Positions 1-9,459 of a stretch of DNA of 64,000 nucleotides are shown piece after piece. Origin of the DNA: Nocardioides soli (lineage in GTDB: Bacteria > Actinomycetota > Actinomycetes > Propionibacteriales > Nocardioidaceae). Made by a program: the position numbers and the translations under genes. How positions within the stretch are numbered: the first letter of the stretch is position 1; each line of letters starts with the position of its first letter. The stretch is taken from contig NZ_JACHWR010000002.1 of assembly GCF_014191495.1 (NCBI RefSeq), positions 1,178,001 through 1,242,000 on the forward strand, given 5' to 3'. Under the pieces are notes generated by a model. It saw only the letters and a list, made by a program, of their open reading frames with translations. It was not told where the DNA came from and did no database searches.

Positions 1-264
1 CCGCGGTCCCCGGTAACGACCCAGCTGTTCAATCGTCGCGATAGCTCCACGGGGTGGCGAAGTCGATTTCCGGAGTCCAAGCCCGCGATCAATGCTCGCG
101 TTGTCCACTTAGGCCGGTACGCGGCAGACCGTATGGCGTGACGGCGCCGGGCTGCTGTGGACGGGGCGGGAGCTTCACGCCAGTTCGCCATCTCCCACGC
201 GAGGTTGCGTGCTCGACAAATCCGACATATGGGAGGCCCGGTATTCTCTGAGTGTAGGAGCGCC

Positions 265-3200
265 ATGTTCTCCAAGGTGTTGGTGGCCAACCGTGGCGAG
301 ATCGCGATCCGTGCGTTCCGGGCAGCCTATGAGGTCGGCGCCCGGACGGTGGCGGTGTTCCCGTACGAGGACCGCTGGTCCGAGCACCGGTTGAAGGCGG
401 ACGAGGCCTACGAGATCGGTGAGCGCGGGCACCCGGTGCGGGCCTACCTCGACCCCCAGGCGATCGTGGACGTCGCGGTGCGCTCGGGTGCCGACGCGGT
501 CTACCCCGGCTACGGCTTCCTGTCGGAGAACCCAGAGCTGGCCGAGGCCTGTGCCAACGCCGGCATCACGTTCGTCGGGCCGACCGCCGAAGTGCTCACG
601 CTGACCGGCAACAAGGCCCGTGCCATCGCTGCGGCGAAGGCGGCCGGCGTACCGACGCTGGCGTCGGTCGAGCCGTCGACAGACGTCGACGCGCTCGTCG
701 CTGCGACCGAACCGATGCCTTATCCCTTGTTCGTCAAGGCTGTCGCCGGTGGTGGGGGTCGCGGGATGCGCCGCGTCGATGACCCCGGTGTGGAGAGTGC
801 CCAGCTGCGAGAGGCGATCGAGGTGTGCATGCGGGAGGCCGAGGGCGCCTTCGGTGACCCGACGGTCTTCATCGAGCAGGCGGTGGTCGACCCGCGCCAC
901 ATCGAGGTCCAGATCCTCGCTGACGGTCAGGGCAACGTGATCCACCTCTTCGAACGCGACTGCTCGGTGCAGCGTCGCCACCAGAAGGTGGTCGAGATCG
1001 CACCGGCCCCCAACCTTGACCCAGGTATCCGGGCGCGGATGTGCGCGGACGCCGTTCGGTTCGCGACCGAGATCGGCTACCGCAACGCCGGCACCGTGGA
1101 GTTCCTGCTTGACCCCGACGGCAGCTATGTGTTCATCGAGATGAACCCGCGGATCCAGGTCGAGCACACCGTCACCGAGGAGATCACCGATGTCGACCTG
1201 GTGCAGTCGCAAATGCGGATCGCGGCCGGAGAGACACTGGCCGATCTCGGGCTCTCCCAGGAGAGCATCAACCCGCACGGGTTCGCACTGCAGTGCCGGA
1301 TCACCACCGAGGACCCTGCCAACGACTTCCGACCCGACACCGGGATGATCACCACCTACCGCTCACCGGGCGGCGGCGGCGTGCGCCTCGATGGCGGCAC
1401 GACGTACACCGGTGCTGAGGTCTCGGCCCACTTCGACTCGATGCTGGCCAAGCTCACCTGCCGTGGCCGCACCTTCGACATGGCGGTGGAGAAAGCCAAG
1501 CGGGCGGTGGCGGAGTTCCGGATCCGCGGAGTCACGACCAACATCGCGTTCCTCCAGGCTGTGTTGAACGACCCCGACTTCGCCTCGGGCAACATCACGA
1601 CCTCGTTCATCGAGACCCACCCGCACCTGATGCAGGCCCGCGGGCAGGCGGACCGTGGCACCAAGCTGCTCGGCTACCTGGCCCATGTGACGGTCAACAA
1701 GCCGTATGGGGAGGCGCCGGTGACGCTCGACCCGGCCACCAAGCTCCCCGACACCAACCTCGAGGTGCCCGCGCCCGCAGGCAGCCGGCAGCTGCTGCTC
1801 GAGGTCGGGCCCGAGGAGTTCGCCCGTCGGCTGCGCGCCCAGGGCCGGATCGCCGTCACCGACACCACCTTCCGCGACGCCCACCAGTCGCTGCTGGCCA
1901 CCCGGGTCCGCACCCGCGACCTGGTCACTGTCGCCGGCCACGTCGCCCGCACCACCCCCGAGCTGTGGTCGATCGAGGCCTGGGGCGGCGCGACCTACGA
2001 CGTCGCGCTGCGGTTCCTGACCGAGGACCCGTGGGACCGGCTCGCCCGGCTGCGACAGACCGTCCCCAACATCTGTCTGCAGATGCTGCTGCGCGGGCGC
2101 AACACGGTCGGCTACACGCCGTACCCCACGGCGGTGACGAACGCGTTCGTGGAAGAGGCCGCCGCGACCGGCATCGACGTTTTCCGGATCTTCGACGCCC
2201 TCAACGACGTCGAGCAGATGCGGCCCGCGATCGATGCCGTCCGGGCCACCGGCACCACCGTCGCAGAGGTCGCGCTCTGCTACACCGGCGACCTCTCCGA
2301 CCCGGGCGAACAGCTCTACACGCTCGACTACTACCTGGCCCTGGCCGAGCGGATCGTCGATGCCGGCGCCCACGTGCTCGCGATCAAGGACATGGCCGGG
2401 CTGCTCCGGGCTCCCGCCGCCCGCACCCTGGTCACCGCACTGCGGGACCGGTTCGACCTGCCGGTGCACCTGCACACCCACGACACCCCCGGCGGCCAGC
2501 TCGCGACGCTGGTCGCTGCGATCGAGTCGGGCGTCGACGCGGTCGACGCGGCCTGCGCGTCAATGGCCGGCACCACCTCGCAGCCCGCTCTGTCGGCCCT
2601 GGTCTCCGCGACCGACCACTCCGAGCGCGAGACCGGGCTGTCGCTGTCGGCGATCAATGCGATCGAGCCCTACTGGGAGGCCACCCGCCGGGTCTACGCA
2701 CCCTTCGAGTCCGGACTGCCGTCACCGACCGGTCGCGTCTACCGCCACGAGATCCCCGGCGGCCAGCTCTCCAACCTCCGCCAGCAGGCCATCGCGCTCG
2801 GCCTCGGCGAGAAGTTCGAGCAGGTCGAGGACATGTACGCCGCTGCCAACGACATCCTCGGCAACGTGGTCAAGGTGACCCCTTCCTCGAAGGTGGTCGG
2901 CGACCTGGCCCTCTCGCTGGTCGGCCTCGGCGCCGACCCCGCCGAGTTCGCCGAGGACCCCGCGAAGTTCGACATCCCCGACTCCGTGATCGGCTTCCTC
3001 AACGGTGAGCTCGGTGACCCTCCCGGCGGCTGGCCCGAGCCGTTCCGCACCAAGGCCCTGGCGGGTCGCACCTGGAAGAAGCCGGCCGAGACCCTCACAG
3101 CAGAGCAGGAAGAAGGGCTGGACTCCCGCCTGGGAGCAAGTCAGGCCACCCGGCGGGCCACCCTCAACCAGCTGCTCTTCCCCGGCCCCACCCAGGACTT

Positions 3201-3675
3201 CCGCGAGGCCCGCGAGCGCTACGGCGACGTCTCCGTGCTGCCCACCCTCGACTACCTCTACGGCCTACGCCAGGGCGAGGAGCACAAGGTCGAGCTCGGC
3301 GAGGGCAAGACCCTGATCCTCGGCGTCCAAGCCATCAGCGACCCCGACCAACGCGGCTACCGCACCGTGATGGCACTGATCAACGGCCAGCTCCGGCCGA
3401 TCAGCGTCCGCGACACCAGCGTCGCCTCCGAGGTCGCAGCCACCGAGAAGGCCGACACCTCCAAGCCCGGCCACGTCGCCGCACCCTTCCAAGGCGCCGT
3501 CACCATGGCCGTGGCCGAAGGAGACAAGGTCGCCGCCGGCGACACCGTCGCCACCATCGAGGCCATGAAGATGGAAGCCTCCATCACCGCCCCCGCCGAC
3601 GGCACCGTCGAACGCCTCGCCTTCACCGGCACCCACACAGTCGAAGGCGGCGACCTGGTGCTGGTGCTGTCCTGA
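265..3675 (+). CDS. pyc: Pyruvate carboxylase
   Basis: ATP- and biotin-dependent carboxylation of pyruvate to oxaloacetate, an anaplerotic cytosolic enzyme. The 1136 residues match the usual single-chain length. Biotin carboxylase domain fills about residues 1-450 (VANRGEIAIR at the N terminus, MNPRIQVEHT at 293), the carboxyltransferase domain begins near TTFRDAHQS at 534, and the C-terminal biotinyl domain carries AMKM with the biotin lysine at about 1102. I chose ATG 265 because it gives the family N terminus MFSKVLVANRGE and has GTAGGAG at 254-260; the open frame extends further upstream without family similarity. It is intact and is the last ordinary chromosomal gene before the mobile mosaic. 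The 264 bases before it show nothing I can assign. Confidence 0.97.
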   Translation: MFSKVLVANRGEIAIRAFRAAYEVGARTVAVFPYEDRWSEHRLKADEAYEIGERGHPVRAYLDPQAIVDVAVRSGADAVYPGYGFLSENPELAEACANAGITFVGPTAEVLTLTGNKARAIAAAKAAGVPTLASVEPSTDVDALVAATEPMPYPLFVKAVAGGGGRGMRRVDDPGVESAQLREAIEVCMREAEGAFGDPTVFIEQAVVDPRHIEVQILADGQGNVIHLFERDCSVQRRHQKVVEIAPAPNLDPGIRARMCADAVRFATEIGYRNAGTVEFLLDPDGSYVFIEMNPRIQVEHTVTEEITDVDLVQSQMRIAAGETLADLGLSQESINPHGFALQCRITTEDPANDFRPDTGMITTYRSPGGGGVRLDGGTTYTGAEVSAHFDSMLAKLTCRGRTFDMAVEKAKRAVAEFRIRGVTTNIAFLQAVLNDPDFASGNITTSFIETHPHLMQARGQADRGTKLLGYLAHVTVNKPYGEAPVTLDPATKLPDTNLEVPAPAGSRQLLLEVGPEEFARRLRAQGRIAVTDTTFRDAHQSLLATRVRTRDLVTVAGHVARTTPELWSIEAWGGATYDVALRFLTEDPWDRLARLRQTVPNICLQMLLRGRNTVGYTPYPTAVTNAFVEEAAATGIDVFRIFDALNDVEQMRPAIDAVRATGTTVAEVALCYTGDLSDPGEQLYTLDYYLALAERIVDAGAHVLAIKDMAGLLRAPAARTLVTALRDRFDLPVHLHTHDTPGGQLATLVAAIESGVDAVDAACASMAGTTSQPALSALVSATDHSERETGLSLSAINAIEPYWEATRRVYAPFESGLPSPTGRVYRHEIPGGQLSNLRQQAIALGLGEKFEQVEDMYAAANDILGNVVKVTPSSKVVGDLALSLVGLGADPAEFAEDPAKFDIPDSVIGFLNGELGDPPGGWPEPFRTKALAGRTWKKPAETLTAEQEEGLDSRLGASQATRRATLNQLLFPGPTQDFREARERYGDVSVLPTLDYLYGLRQGEEHKVELGEGKTLILGVQAISDPDQRGYRTVMALINGQLRPISVRDTSVASEVAATEKADTSKPGHVAAPFQGAVTMAVAEGDKVAAGDTVATIEAMKMEASITAPADGTVERLAFTGTHTVEGGDLVLVLS

Positions 3676-3787
3676 GCCTCGACGTCCCTGGGCCCGGCGC
3701 TGGGCCCGATAATGGGCACGACCCGGTCGTCGCCCGGTGTCATCATGGCCATCGTCGGCTTCAGCAACTCATTCCTCGAAGTCCCGG

Positions 3788-5493
3788 CCTGACTCGTGCC
3801 ACTTGACGGCGGAGCGGTGACTGCGTCGGCGTTTTCGCAGGTGAGCGCGTTGCGGACGGCGTGATTGACACACCCCGGGGCTCGGTAGGGTCCGCTGCTG
3901 GTGTTCGTGCGGAAGGCGCCGGGGCGCTCGGGCAGCACGAAGGTCCAGCTCGCTGAGCGCCGTGATGGCCGCGACGTCGTCCTTGAGCATGTCGGCACGG
4001 CCCGCACTGACGCCGAGCTGGCGCTGCTCATGGCCCAGGCGCGTCGGCGGCTGCACGAGGGGCAGGAGGCTCTCGACCTCGACGGTGTCGGGCTTGAGGA
4101 TGAGGGTGTGCCGCAGCGGCCTGGCCCGATCACGAGCAAGCGCTCGGTGCTGTTGTGGCAGGTCCTGAGCGAGGCGTACACCCGGCTCGGGTTCGACGCC
4201 ATCGACGATGAGGCCTTCGCCCAGCTCGTCTTGGCGCGGATCATCGAGCCGACCTCGAAGGCCGACTCGGTGCGGGTGCTGAAGGAGATCGGGGTGGCGT
4301 CGGCGTCGCTGCGCACGATGTTCCGCTCGCTGCAACGAGCCCAGGAACGCGACTACCGCGCCCAGATCGCGACCGCCTGCTTCAACCACGCGATGACGCA
4401 CGGCGACGTGAGCCTGGTGCTCTACGACGTGACCACGCTCTACTTGGAAGCAGAGAAAGAAGACGAGCTGCGCAAGGTCGGCTACAGCAAGGAGCGCCGC
4501 GTAGACCCCGAGGTCGTCGTGGGTCTGCTGGTCGACCGGCACGGGTTCCCGCTCGAGATCGGCTGCTTCGAGGGCAACAAGGCCGAGACGTTGACGATCA
4601 TCCCGATCGTCAAGCAGTTCGCGCAGCGTCACGGCATCGCGGACATGGTCGTGGTCGCCGACGCCGGGATGTTGTCCTCGAGCAACTTGAGTGATCTGGA
4701 CGAGGCTGGGTTGCGGTTCATCGTCGGCTCCCGGGTCACCAAGGCGCCGAAGGACCTGGAGTCTCACTTTCGCTGGCACGGCACCGCGTTCACCGACGGG
4801 CAGGTCATCGACACCATCACCCCACGCGACCAACGTGGCACCGCGGTGAAGAGCAGCGACCCGAAGCGTCGAGCCGAGCCCGTCTGGGACCCGGGGGTGC
4901 ATGCGAAGTCGTGGCGCGCGGTGTGGGCCTACTCGCGGAAGCGAGCGGTGCGCGACAACGCGACGCTCACGTTGCAGGAGAACAAGGCCCGTGCCGTCGT
5001 GGCCGGGGAGAAGGCCGCCAGGACGCCACGGTTCGTCAAGACCCGCAACGGCGCCAACGAGCTCGATGAGACCTCATTGGCCAGGGCACGCGACCTCGTG
5101 GGGTTGAAGGGCTACGTCACCAACATCGAAGCCGACCTGATGCCAGCGGGCGAGGTGATCGCGAGCTACCACGACCTGTGGCACGTCGAGCAGTCCTTCA
5201 GGATGTCGAAGACCGACCTGGCCGCGCGACCTATGTTCCACCACACCCGCGAGGCCATCGAGGCCCACCTCACCATCGTGTTCGCCGCCCTCGCGATCGC
5301 CCGCCACATACAGAACGCCACCGGGCTGAGCATCAAGAAGATCGTCCAGACCCTGCGACCGATCCAGCAGATCACCGTCCGCATCGCCGGCCACGAACAC
5401 CTCGCCGCCGATCCGATCACCCCAGTCGCCGAGGCGATCCTCGACGCCCTCGAGATCAGCGCTCAGTGACACACCCCGGTGGCACGAGTCAGG
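3788..5493 (+). mobile_element. IS1634-family insertion sequence, intact
   Basis: A 1706-bp element with a perfect 15-bp terminal inverted repeat: CCTGACTCGTGCCAC at 3788-3802 and its complement at 5479-5493. It holds one transposase gene. A second motif, TGACACACCCCGG, occurs as a direct repeat just inside the left end (about 3866) and next to the right end (5466). I see no clear target duplication: the flanks TCCCGG and TTCTCGG differ. The right end abuts a decayed IS3 transposase, so the element probably landed in older IS debris. Confidence 0.85.
3901..5469 (+). CDS. IS1634-family DDE transposase
   Basis: Transposase of the enclosing IS, 522 residues from a GTG start. The N-terminal part (VRKAPGRSGSTKVQLAERR) is typical of IS1634/IS1549 proteins. 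DDE-fold motifs are visible: LVLYDVTTLYLEAE with the first acidic residue, VVVADAGMLSSSNL with the second, and YHDLWHVEQSFRMSK with the IS4-clan glutamate. No frameshift is visible, so the enzyme may be functional. Start choice is by frame only; no strong ribosome binding site is seen. Confidence 0.9.
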   Translation: MFVRKAPGRSGSTKVQLAERRDGRDVVLEHVGTARTDAELALLMAQARRRLHEGQEALDLDGVGLEDEGVPQRPGPITSKRSVLLWQVLSEAYTRLGFDAIDDEAFAQLVLARIIEPTSKADSVRVLKEIGVASASLRTMFRSLQRAQERDYRAQIATACFNHAMTHGDVSLVLYDVTTLYLEAEKEDELRKVGYSKERRVDPEVVVGLLVDRHGFPLEIGCFEGNKAETLTIIPIVKQFAQRHGIADMVVVADAGMLSSSNLSDLDEAGLRFIVGSRVTKAPKDLESHFRWHGTAFTDGQVIDTITPRDQRGTAVKSSDPKRRAEPVWDPGVHAKSWRAVWAYSRKRAVRDNATLTLQENKARAVVAGEKAARTPRFVKTRNGANELDETSLARARDLVGLKGYVTNIEADLMPAGEVIASYHDLWHVEQSFRMSKTDLAARPMFHHTREAIEAHLTIVFAALAIARHIQNATGLSIKKIVQTLRPIQQITVRIAGHEHLAADPITPVAEAILDALEISAQ

Positions 5494-5723
5494 TTCTCGG
5501 TGGCGGGTCCAGCGGGGCCGGGGAGGGCGGCTTGGGTCTCGTAGTCGGCGGGGGCTGAGGTAGCCCAGGGGGGTGGAGTGCCGGCGGGTGGGTTGTGACA
5601 AGCCCTCGACGAAGGCGAAGATCGCATTCGCCAGGCCCCCCGGGTGGGCCAGGTGGACCGGTCGAGCAGTTCGGTCTGCAAAGTGGCGAAGAAGCTCTCG
5701 GCCACGGAGCTGTCGAAGCATTA
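5494..5723 (-). pseudogene. IS3-family orfB C-terminal fragment, frameshifted
   Basis: Read on the minus strand, SSVAESFFATLQTELLDR, then AIFAFVEGL and RRHSTPLGYLSP, then ADYET are classical IS3 orfB C-terminal motifs, but they lie in three successive reading frames. There is no N-terminal catalytic part. The fragment is cut on the low-coordinate side by the end of the IS1634 element. It is a relic, not expected to be expressed. Confidence 0.85.
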
Positions 5724-6157
5724 TCCGGCCAGTCAGGGTCGGACCGATGCGTTGGCCGGTTAACGGTTTCAGCGGTTCGAGCGCTCGAGCCTGCGAAGTT
5801 GCTTCCCCGTGGCGTCGACTCGCTCGGCGAGGGCATCGAAGGAAAGCTCATGCCGCGGACGGTGGCGGCCACGATATCTATGCCGCTCGACGGCGCAACC
5901 TAGCTGCCGCCCGTGCGCGCTGGGCTGCCTTCCACGGCGCACACGAAAGCCTGCCGAACACGGCGCCTAATCAGCCTGCCGCCCTCCGGCGGCCCCGGGC
6001 CGGATTCACTCATCCCGCTACGTCGCGAAACCCAGCCGAGGTCTTTCGATGCGCTCGGCCGATGCCGCACGCCAGTCGTCACTCTTGACTGCTCGTACGA
6101 AAGCTAGCTGGCAGGCCGTGGTGTCCTTCCAGCCCGCAGCCTGTGGACTCCAAAAAG
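5724..6157. other. Intergenic region, no gene seen
   Basis: About 430 bases between the IS3 relic and the promoter region of the first small unknown gene. Short open frames on both strands show no family similarity or good ribosome binding site. I see nothing assignable. Confidence 0.5.
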
Positions 6158-6161
6158 AGTG

Positions 6162-6178
6162 TGTCGCCTAGTGGAACA
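6162..6178. promoter_or_regulatory. Candidate IclR-type operator upstream of the unknown gene
   Basis: TGTCGCCTAGTGGAACA is a degenerate palindrome 45 bases before the ATG of the unknown gene. It aligns with the better palindrome GTTTCGGTTAGCGGAAC at 12249-12265, in the same position before the paralogue. The shared block continues through CCCTGACCTAGTGTCAC just ahead of both starts, so the control region was duplicated with the gene. Binding by the neighbouring IclR protein is inference. Confidence 0.4.
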
Positions 6179-6222
6179 GGGAGCGCGCCTTGAGGCATGG
6201 CCCTGACCTAGTGTCACCTAGC

Positions 6223-6648
6223 ATGAGCTCGTCGACGACCGAACAGGAGAACCCAAGAGAACCCGGCGCCGCATCCATGGTAGTGCTGACTTCTGCGCGC
6301 CTGCGACACGATAGTCCTGCTACTTCGGGTCGCGTTTTCCGCTATGGCGTCGTTCGTCGATTCAGGGTGGGAGCTCACAAGACGGAGCTGCAGGTGGAGA
6401 GCGCTGTTGGCGAACACATCTGGCTAGAGTTTGACTCTCTTCCCGATCGCTCTGCTGCCGATGTGATTCTCCGTTCGGGGCTCAAGCCGCTGTCGATCAT
6501 GCTTGAAGTCGGTGCTGGGGGAGACGTCGACTGTACCGTCATCTGTACTTCGTCCTCGGGACCTGCCCGTCACAAAGTCCCGTTGCGCCTTGCGCTATCG
6601 CTATGCGCCGATGGTCGCCACACGGTCGTCACGCGACCGAACCGTTAG
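6223..6648 (+). CDS. Small protein of unknown function, paralogue 1
   Basis: A 141-residue protein I do not recognise. It has no membrane segment or signal peptide; a central block (YGVVRRFRVGAHKTELQVES, then IWLEFDSLPD) looks like a compact mixed alpha/beta domain. Start ATG 6223 is chosen because the same MSSSTT start is conserved in the paralogue at 12311; a TTG at 6190 is possible. It is followed 500 bases later by an IclR regulator, and the paralogue also lies near an IclR gene, which hints at a shared pathway. Strong conservation between the two copies (for example the run LEVGAGGDVDC) argues that both are real proteins. Confidence 0.65.
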   Translation: MSSSTTEQENPREPGAASMVVLTSARLRHDSPATSGRVFRYGVVRRFRVGAHKTELQVESAVGEHIWLEFDSLPDRSAADVILRSGLKPLSIMLEVGAGGDVDCTVICTSSSGPARHKVPLRLALSLCADGRHTVVTRPNR

Positions 6649-7147
6649 CCGCAGCGACCGAATAGCCGGAGACCGCGCCCCTCGTCGGGATGTGAGCCAC
6701 CTTGCAGACAACCAGATCACTGACCAGCGCTTGCGATCGTGCTCATGGTGAGAAACGGCCCAGGGGCCAGTCTGGATGTCCCAAGCGGCACACAGCACTG
6801 TGCGACGAGACAGGACTTGGGCCGCTTGCGCCAACCGATGATGCGAGAGGGGCTTAGAGGCGTCACCGCCAGATTCTCGTCACTCAAAGTCGACCCCGAT
6901 GACTGCCGTCTGGCTGACGCGGACGATCGGGGGCCGTCTCGTCTTCAACGCCGCCTGCGCCTTTAACGAACGGAGCTGCCAATGGACCCCTTGCCGGTCA
7001 ACGGACCGACCCTGCGCCGCCAGATCCATTGCCGTTCACCGTTTTCGCGGGCATTCCTGCGTGAGGCACGGAGAGCGTTTCGCGGGCGGTCTTCGTGAGT
7101 CTCGTCGATTCCTGGACAGAACCTTGCGCGAGCGTCAGACTGATGTG
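6649..7147. other. Intergenic region, no gene seen
   Basis: About 500 bases between the unknown gene and the IclR gene. The IclR open frame extends upstream through part of it, but the paralogous regulator shows that family similarity begins at 7148. The segment GACAGAACCTTGCGC near 7110-7125 is nearly repeated before the second IclR gene (15338-15352), so it may hold a shared promoter. Confidence 0.4.
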
Positions 7148-7930
7148 ATGCGCCACGCAGACCCGGAAGGGATCGCCTCCTCCGTCTTGGGGCGCACCTT
7201 CGCGCTGCTGTCTTGCTTCGAGGGGCATGACGGCGCAATACGCCTGAGCGACCTCTCACGCCGCACCGGTATGCCGAAAGCGACCGCACACCGCCTCCTC
7301 CAGAAGCTGATCCAGTTCGGGGCAGTGGAACGCGAAGGGAACGGATACCGAATCGGTATCCGACTCTATGAGCTCGGCCAACTTTCCCAACAGGCACAGA
7401 CGTTACGTGCGAAAGCACTTCCAATGTTGACACGGTTGCACAGCGCGACTCAAGCGACCGTTCATTTGGCTGTGCTCGAGCAGACTGAAGTCGTGTACTT
7501 GGATAAGTTGGTCGGTCCCATGGGCCCACGCATACCGTCGCGCCTCGGCGGGCGTATGCCGGCCTATTGCACTGGCCTCGGAAAGGCGATGCTCGCGCAT
7601 TCCACGCCGGAAACCATTCAAGCCGTCATTGACGGGGGGATGCAGCGGAGGGCACCCCGCACAATCGTTCTACCTTCGTCACTAGTCCGCGAGGTTCAGT
7701 CAGTTCGCAAGACAGGAATCGCGTATGAATGGGAAGAGTCGGCCGTCGGCGTTGTGTGCGCTGCAGCCCCCGTTCTTGACGCAGCGGGTAAGCCAATCGC
7801 AGCCATCTCGGTTTCAGGGCTGGGGAACCAGATTGATCCGCATCGTATAGGTCCCACGGTCCGGACGGCAGCTCTTTCACTTGCAGGTTCACTTGCCATC
7901 GACGCTCCCGTTGCCCACCGCGACAGTTGA
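7148..7930 (+). CDS. IclR-family transcriptional regulator, paralogue 1
   Basis: Cytosolic DNA-binding regulator of 260 residues, normal IclR length. Winged HTH at about residues 10-70 (LSDLSRRTGMPKATAHRLLQ), followed by the effector-binding GAF-like domain (VHLAVLEQTEVVYLDKLVG, GRMPAYCTGLGKAMLA, GVVCAAAPVLDAAGKPIAAI). The start ATG 7148 is set by alignment with the paralogue and gives the usual short N-terminal extension; GTG 7145 is adjacent. It is close in sequence to the regulator at 15371. The target is probably the upstream unknown gene and lost catabolic genes, by inference. It lies just outside the composite transposon. Confidence 0.9.
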   Translation: MRHADPEGIASSVLGRTFALLSCFEGHDGAIRLSDLSRRTGMPKATAHRLLQKLIQFGAVEREGNGYRIGIRLYELGQLSQQAQTLRAKALPMLTRLHSATQATVHLAVLEQTEVVYLDKLVGPMGPRIPSRLGGRMPAYCTGLGKAMLAHSTPETIQAVIDGGMQRRAPRTIVLPSSLVREVQSVRKTGIAYEWEESAVGVVCAAAPVLDAAGKPIAAISVSGLGNQIDPHRIGPTVRTAALSLAGSLAIDAPVAHRDS

Positions 7931-8145
7931 ATTGGGGCCCGGGCACTCACTCATATGTCCGCCCTCTTGCCCTGGCTGAGGCTCAACTGCCCATAGGCCG
8001 CTGGTGCGATGAAGGGGTGGGGCTCCCCTCCTCGTGCGTCCCCGGCGGATGCGGGGGGTGTACTCGACTTCAACGACGGAGGAGGCTCCTCTTGCCACGG
8101 TACGCAGCAGGGAAGCGATTCGTCGGTACTGACCTCATCGACGAC

Positions 8146-8470
8146 GCAGCTTGATTGTCTGGAGCACCGCCGAGGACGAGGCGCTGGAGACGGTGCGGAT
8201 CGTCAATGACACCGACCGGTTGACCAGTGTGATTGCCCGCGCGGGCGAGTCGCCGGAGGTCGTGCTCGAGGCCACGTATGGCTGGTAGTGGGCCGGCGAG
8301 GCGCCCCAAGCGGCCGGTGCCCAAGTCCATCTTGCGCACCCGCTGAGAGGGAAGGCGTTCAAGTACCGGCGAGTCAAGAACGATGTCCGGGACGGCACCG
8401 AACTGGCGGATCTGCTGCGGATGGGTCGGCTGCCGAGGCGTGGATCGCGCCACTGGCGATCCGGGTGACG
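8146..8470 (+). pseudogene. IS110-family transposase N-terminal fragment
   Basis: The plus strand reads VWSTAEDEALETVRIVNDT, VVLEATYGW, AAGAQVHLAHPL, KYRRVKNDVRD and AEAWIAP, the recognisable N-terminal DEDD part of IS110-type transposases. An in-frame stop follows YGW and at least one frameshift occurs near 8440. The fragment ends just before the terminus of the IS3 remnant, which may have truncated it. Confidence 0.75.
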
Positions 8471-8504
8471 TGTTTCTGACTTTGCCATAGAGATCTGCGG
8501 CGAA

Positions 8505-8538
8505 TCAAACATCTTCGGCGGGTCCCGGGGTGGTCGTA
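8505..8538 (-). pseudogene. C-terminal tail of split IS3 orfB
   Basis: On the minus strand this short piece encodes TTPGPAEDV followed by a TGA stop at 8507-8505. It continues the reading frame of the IS3 orfB part at 32670-33111 (LLAMHRAELED) once the 24-kb unit and one copy of the 6-bp duplication are removed. It is therefore the far end of one IS3 gene, not an independent gene. Confidence 0.75.
8533..8538. repeat. Left target duplication of the composite transposon
   Basis: GTCGTA directly abuts the outer end of IS21 copy 1. The same six bases abut the outer end of IS21 copy 2 at 32670-32675. Length fits IS21 insertion duplications. Confidence 0.75.
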
Positions 8539-8557
8539 TGTCAAGGGACAGTAGGAA

Positions 8558-8632
8558 CTGCCCAGGGGCGGTCGTGAGACCTGCCCGCTGACGGTCACGA
8601 GAACTGCCCGGTGGTGGCCATGGGATCTGCCC
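8558..8632. repeat. IS21 left-end iterated transposase sites
   Basis: Four copies of a unit with core CTGCCC start at 8558, 8581, 8604 and 8627, an exact 23-bp period. The mirrored core GGGCAG starts at 11099, 11122, 11145 and 11167 at the other end. IS21 elements are known for multiple end repeats that bind the transposase. The same arrays occur in copy 2. Confidence 0.75.
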
Positions 8633-8664
8633 AGTGGGCTTGCGGCCACCACCGACCAGAGCAC

Positions 8665-9459
8665 TCAGCTCAAGGGACTCACCCCTCGGCCGGCGAGTGC
8701 CTGGGTAAGTCGCACGGAGTCTCCGCTGGTCTGGCACACGTGGGCGTGGTGCAGTAGCCGGTCGACGGTGGCGGTCGCCAGCGTCTTGGGCATCAGCTCG
8801 TCGAACCCGGACGGGTGCAGGTTCGAGCTGATCGCGACCGACCGCTTCTCGTAGGCGGCGTCGACGAGCCGGTAGAGCCCCTCGGCGGCATCCTGGGCGA
8901 CCGGCAACAGGCCGATGTCGTCGACGACAACGAGATCGGCGCGCAGCACACGGGCGATGGCCTTGGACACCGTGTCGTCGGCACGATGGCGGCGCAGCAG
9001 GACCCCGAGGTCTTCCAGGGTGAACCAGGCGACCTTCAACCCGGCCTCGACGGCTTGGTGACCGAGTGCCTCCAGTAGGAACGTCTTCCCGGTCCCCGAC
9101 GGCCCGCACACGACGAGGTTTTCCCGACGGTGGACCCATTCCAGGGTGCGGAGTGCCTGCTGGGTCGGTGCCGGGATCGAGGATGCCTCGGGCTGCCACG
9201 CATCGAACGTCTTCCCGGTCGGGAACCCCGCAGCCGCCCTGCGGGTGGCCAGTGCGGAGCGTTCCCTTCCGGCGACCTCCTCGGCGAACAGAGCCTTGAG
9301 CACCTCGGCGGGCTCCCAGCGTTGGGCCTTCGCGGTCGCGACGACCTCCGGTGCGTGGCGACGGATGTGGGGCAGCCGAAGCCGCCGCAAGAGGTCCTCC
9401 AACTCGGCCGGCAACGGCGGCGCGGACGCCATCGATGGTGTGGTGGTCTTGGTCGTCAT
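8665..9459 (-). CDS. istB: IS21 helper ATPase IstB
   Basis: AAA+ ATP-binding helper for IS21 transposition, 264 residues, normal for the family. Walker A is CGPSGTGKTFLLEALG in the middle and Walker B is LVVVDDIGLLP, with the sensor SSNLHPSGFDE after it. The start ATG at 9459 overlaps the istA stop in an ATGA, the usual coupling of this gene pair; longer upstream frames overlap istA and are rejected. The protein is identical to the copy at 30143. Confidence 0.95.
   Translation of the reverse strand: MTTKTTTPSMASAPPLPAELEDLLRRLRLPHIRRHAPEVVATAKAQRWEPAEVLKALFAEEVAGRERSALATRRAAAGFPTGKTFDAWQPEASSIPAPTQQALRTLEWVHRRENLVVCGPSGTGKTFLLEALGHQAVEAGLKVAWFTLEDLGVLLRRHRADDTVSKAIARVLRADLVVVDDIGLLPVAQDAAEGLYRLVDAAYEKRSVAISSNLHPSGFDELMPKTLATATVDRLLHHAHVCQTSGDSVRLTQALAGRGVSPLS

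Noticed and set aside
175..1278. Long minus-strand open frame inside pyc
   Set aside because: A high-GC shadow of the pyruvate carboxylase gene with no family similarity.
3788..5493. Target duplication of the IS1634 element
   Set aside because: Flanks TCCCGG and TTCTCGG are only partly alike, so no duplication is claimed.
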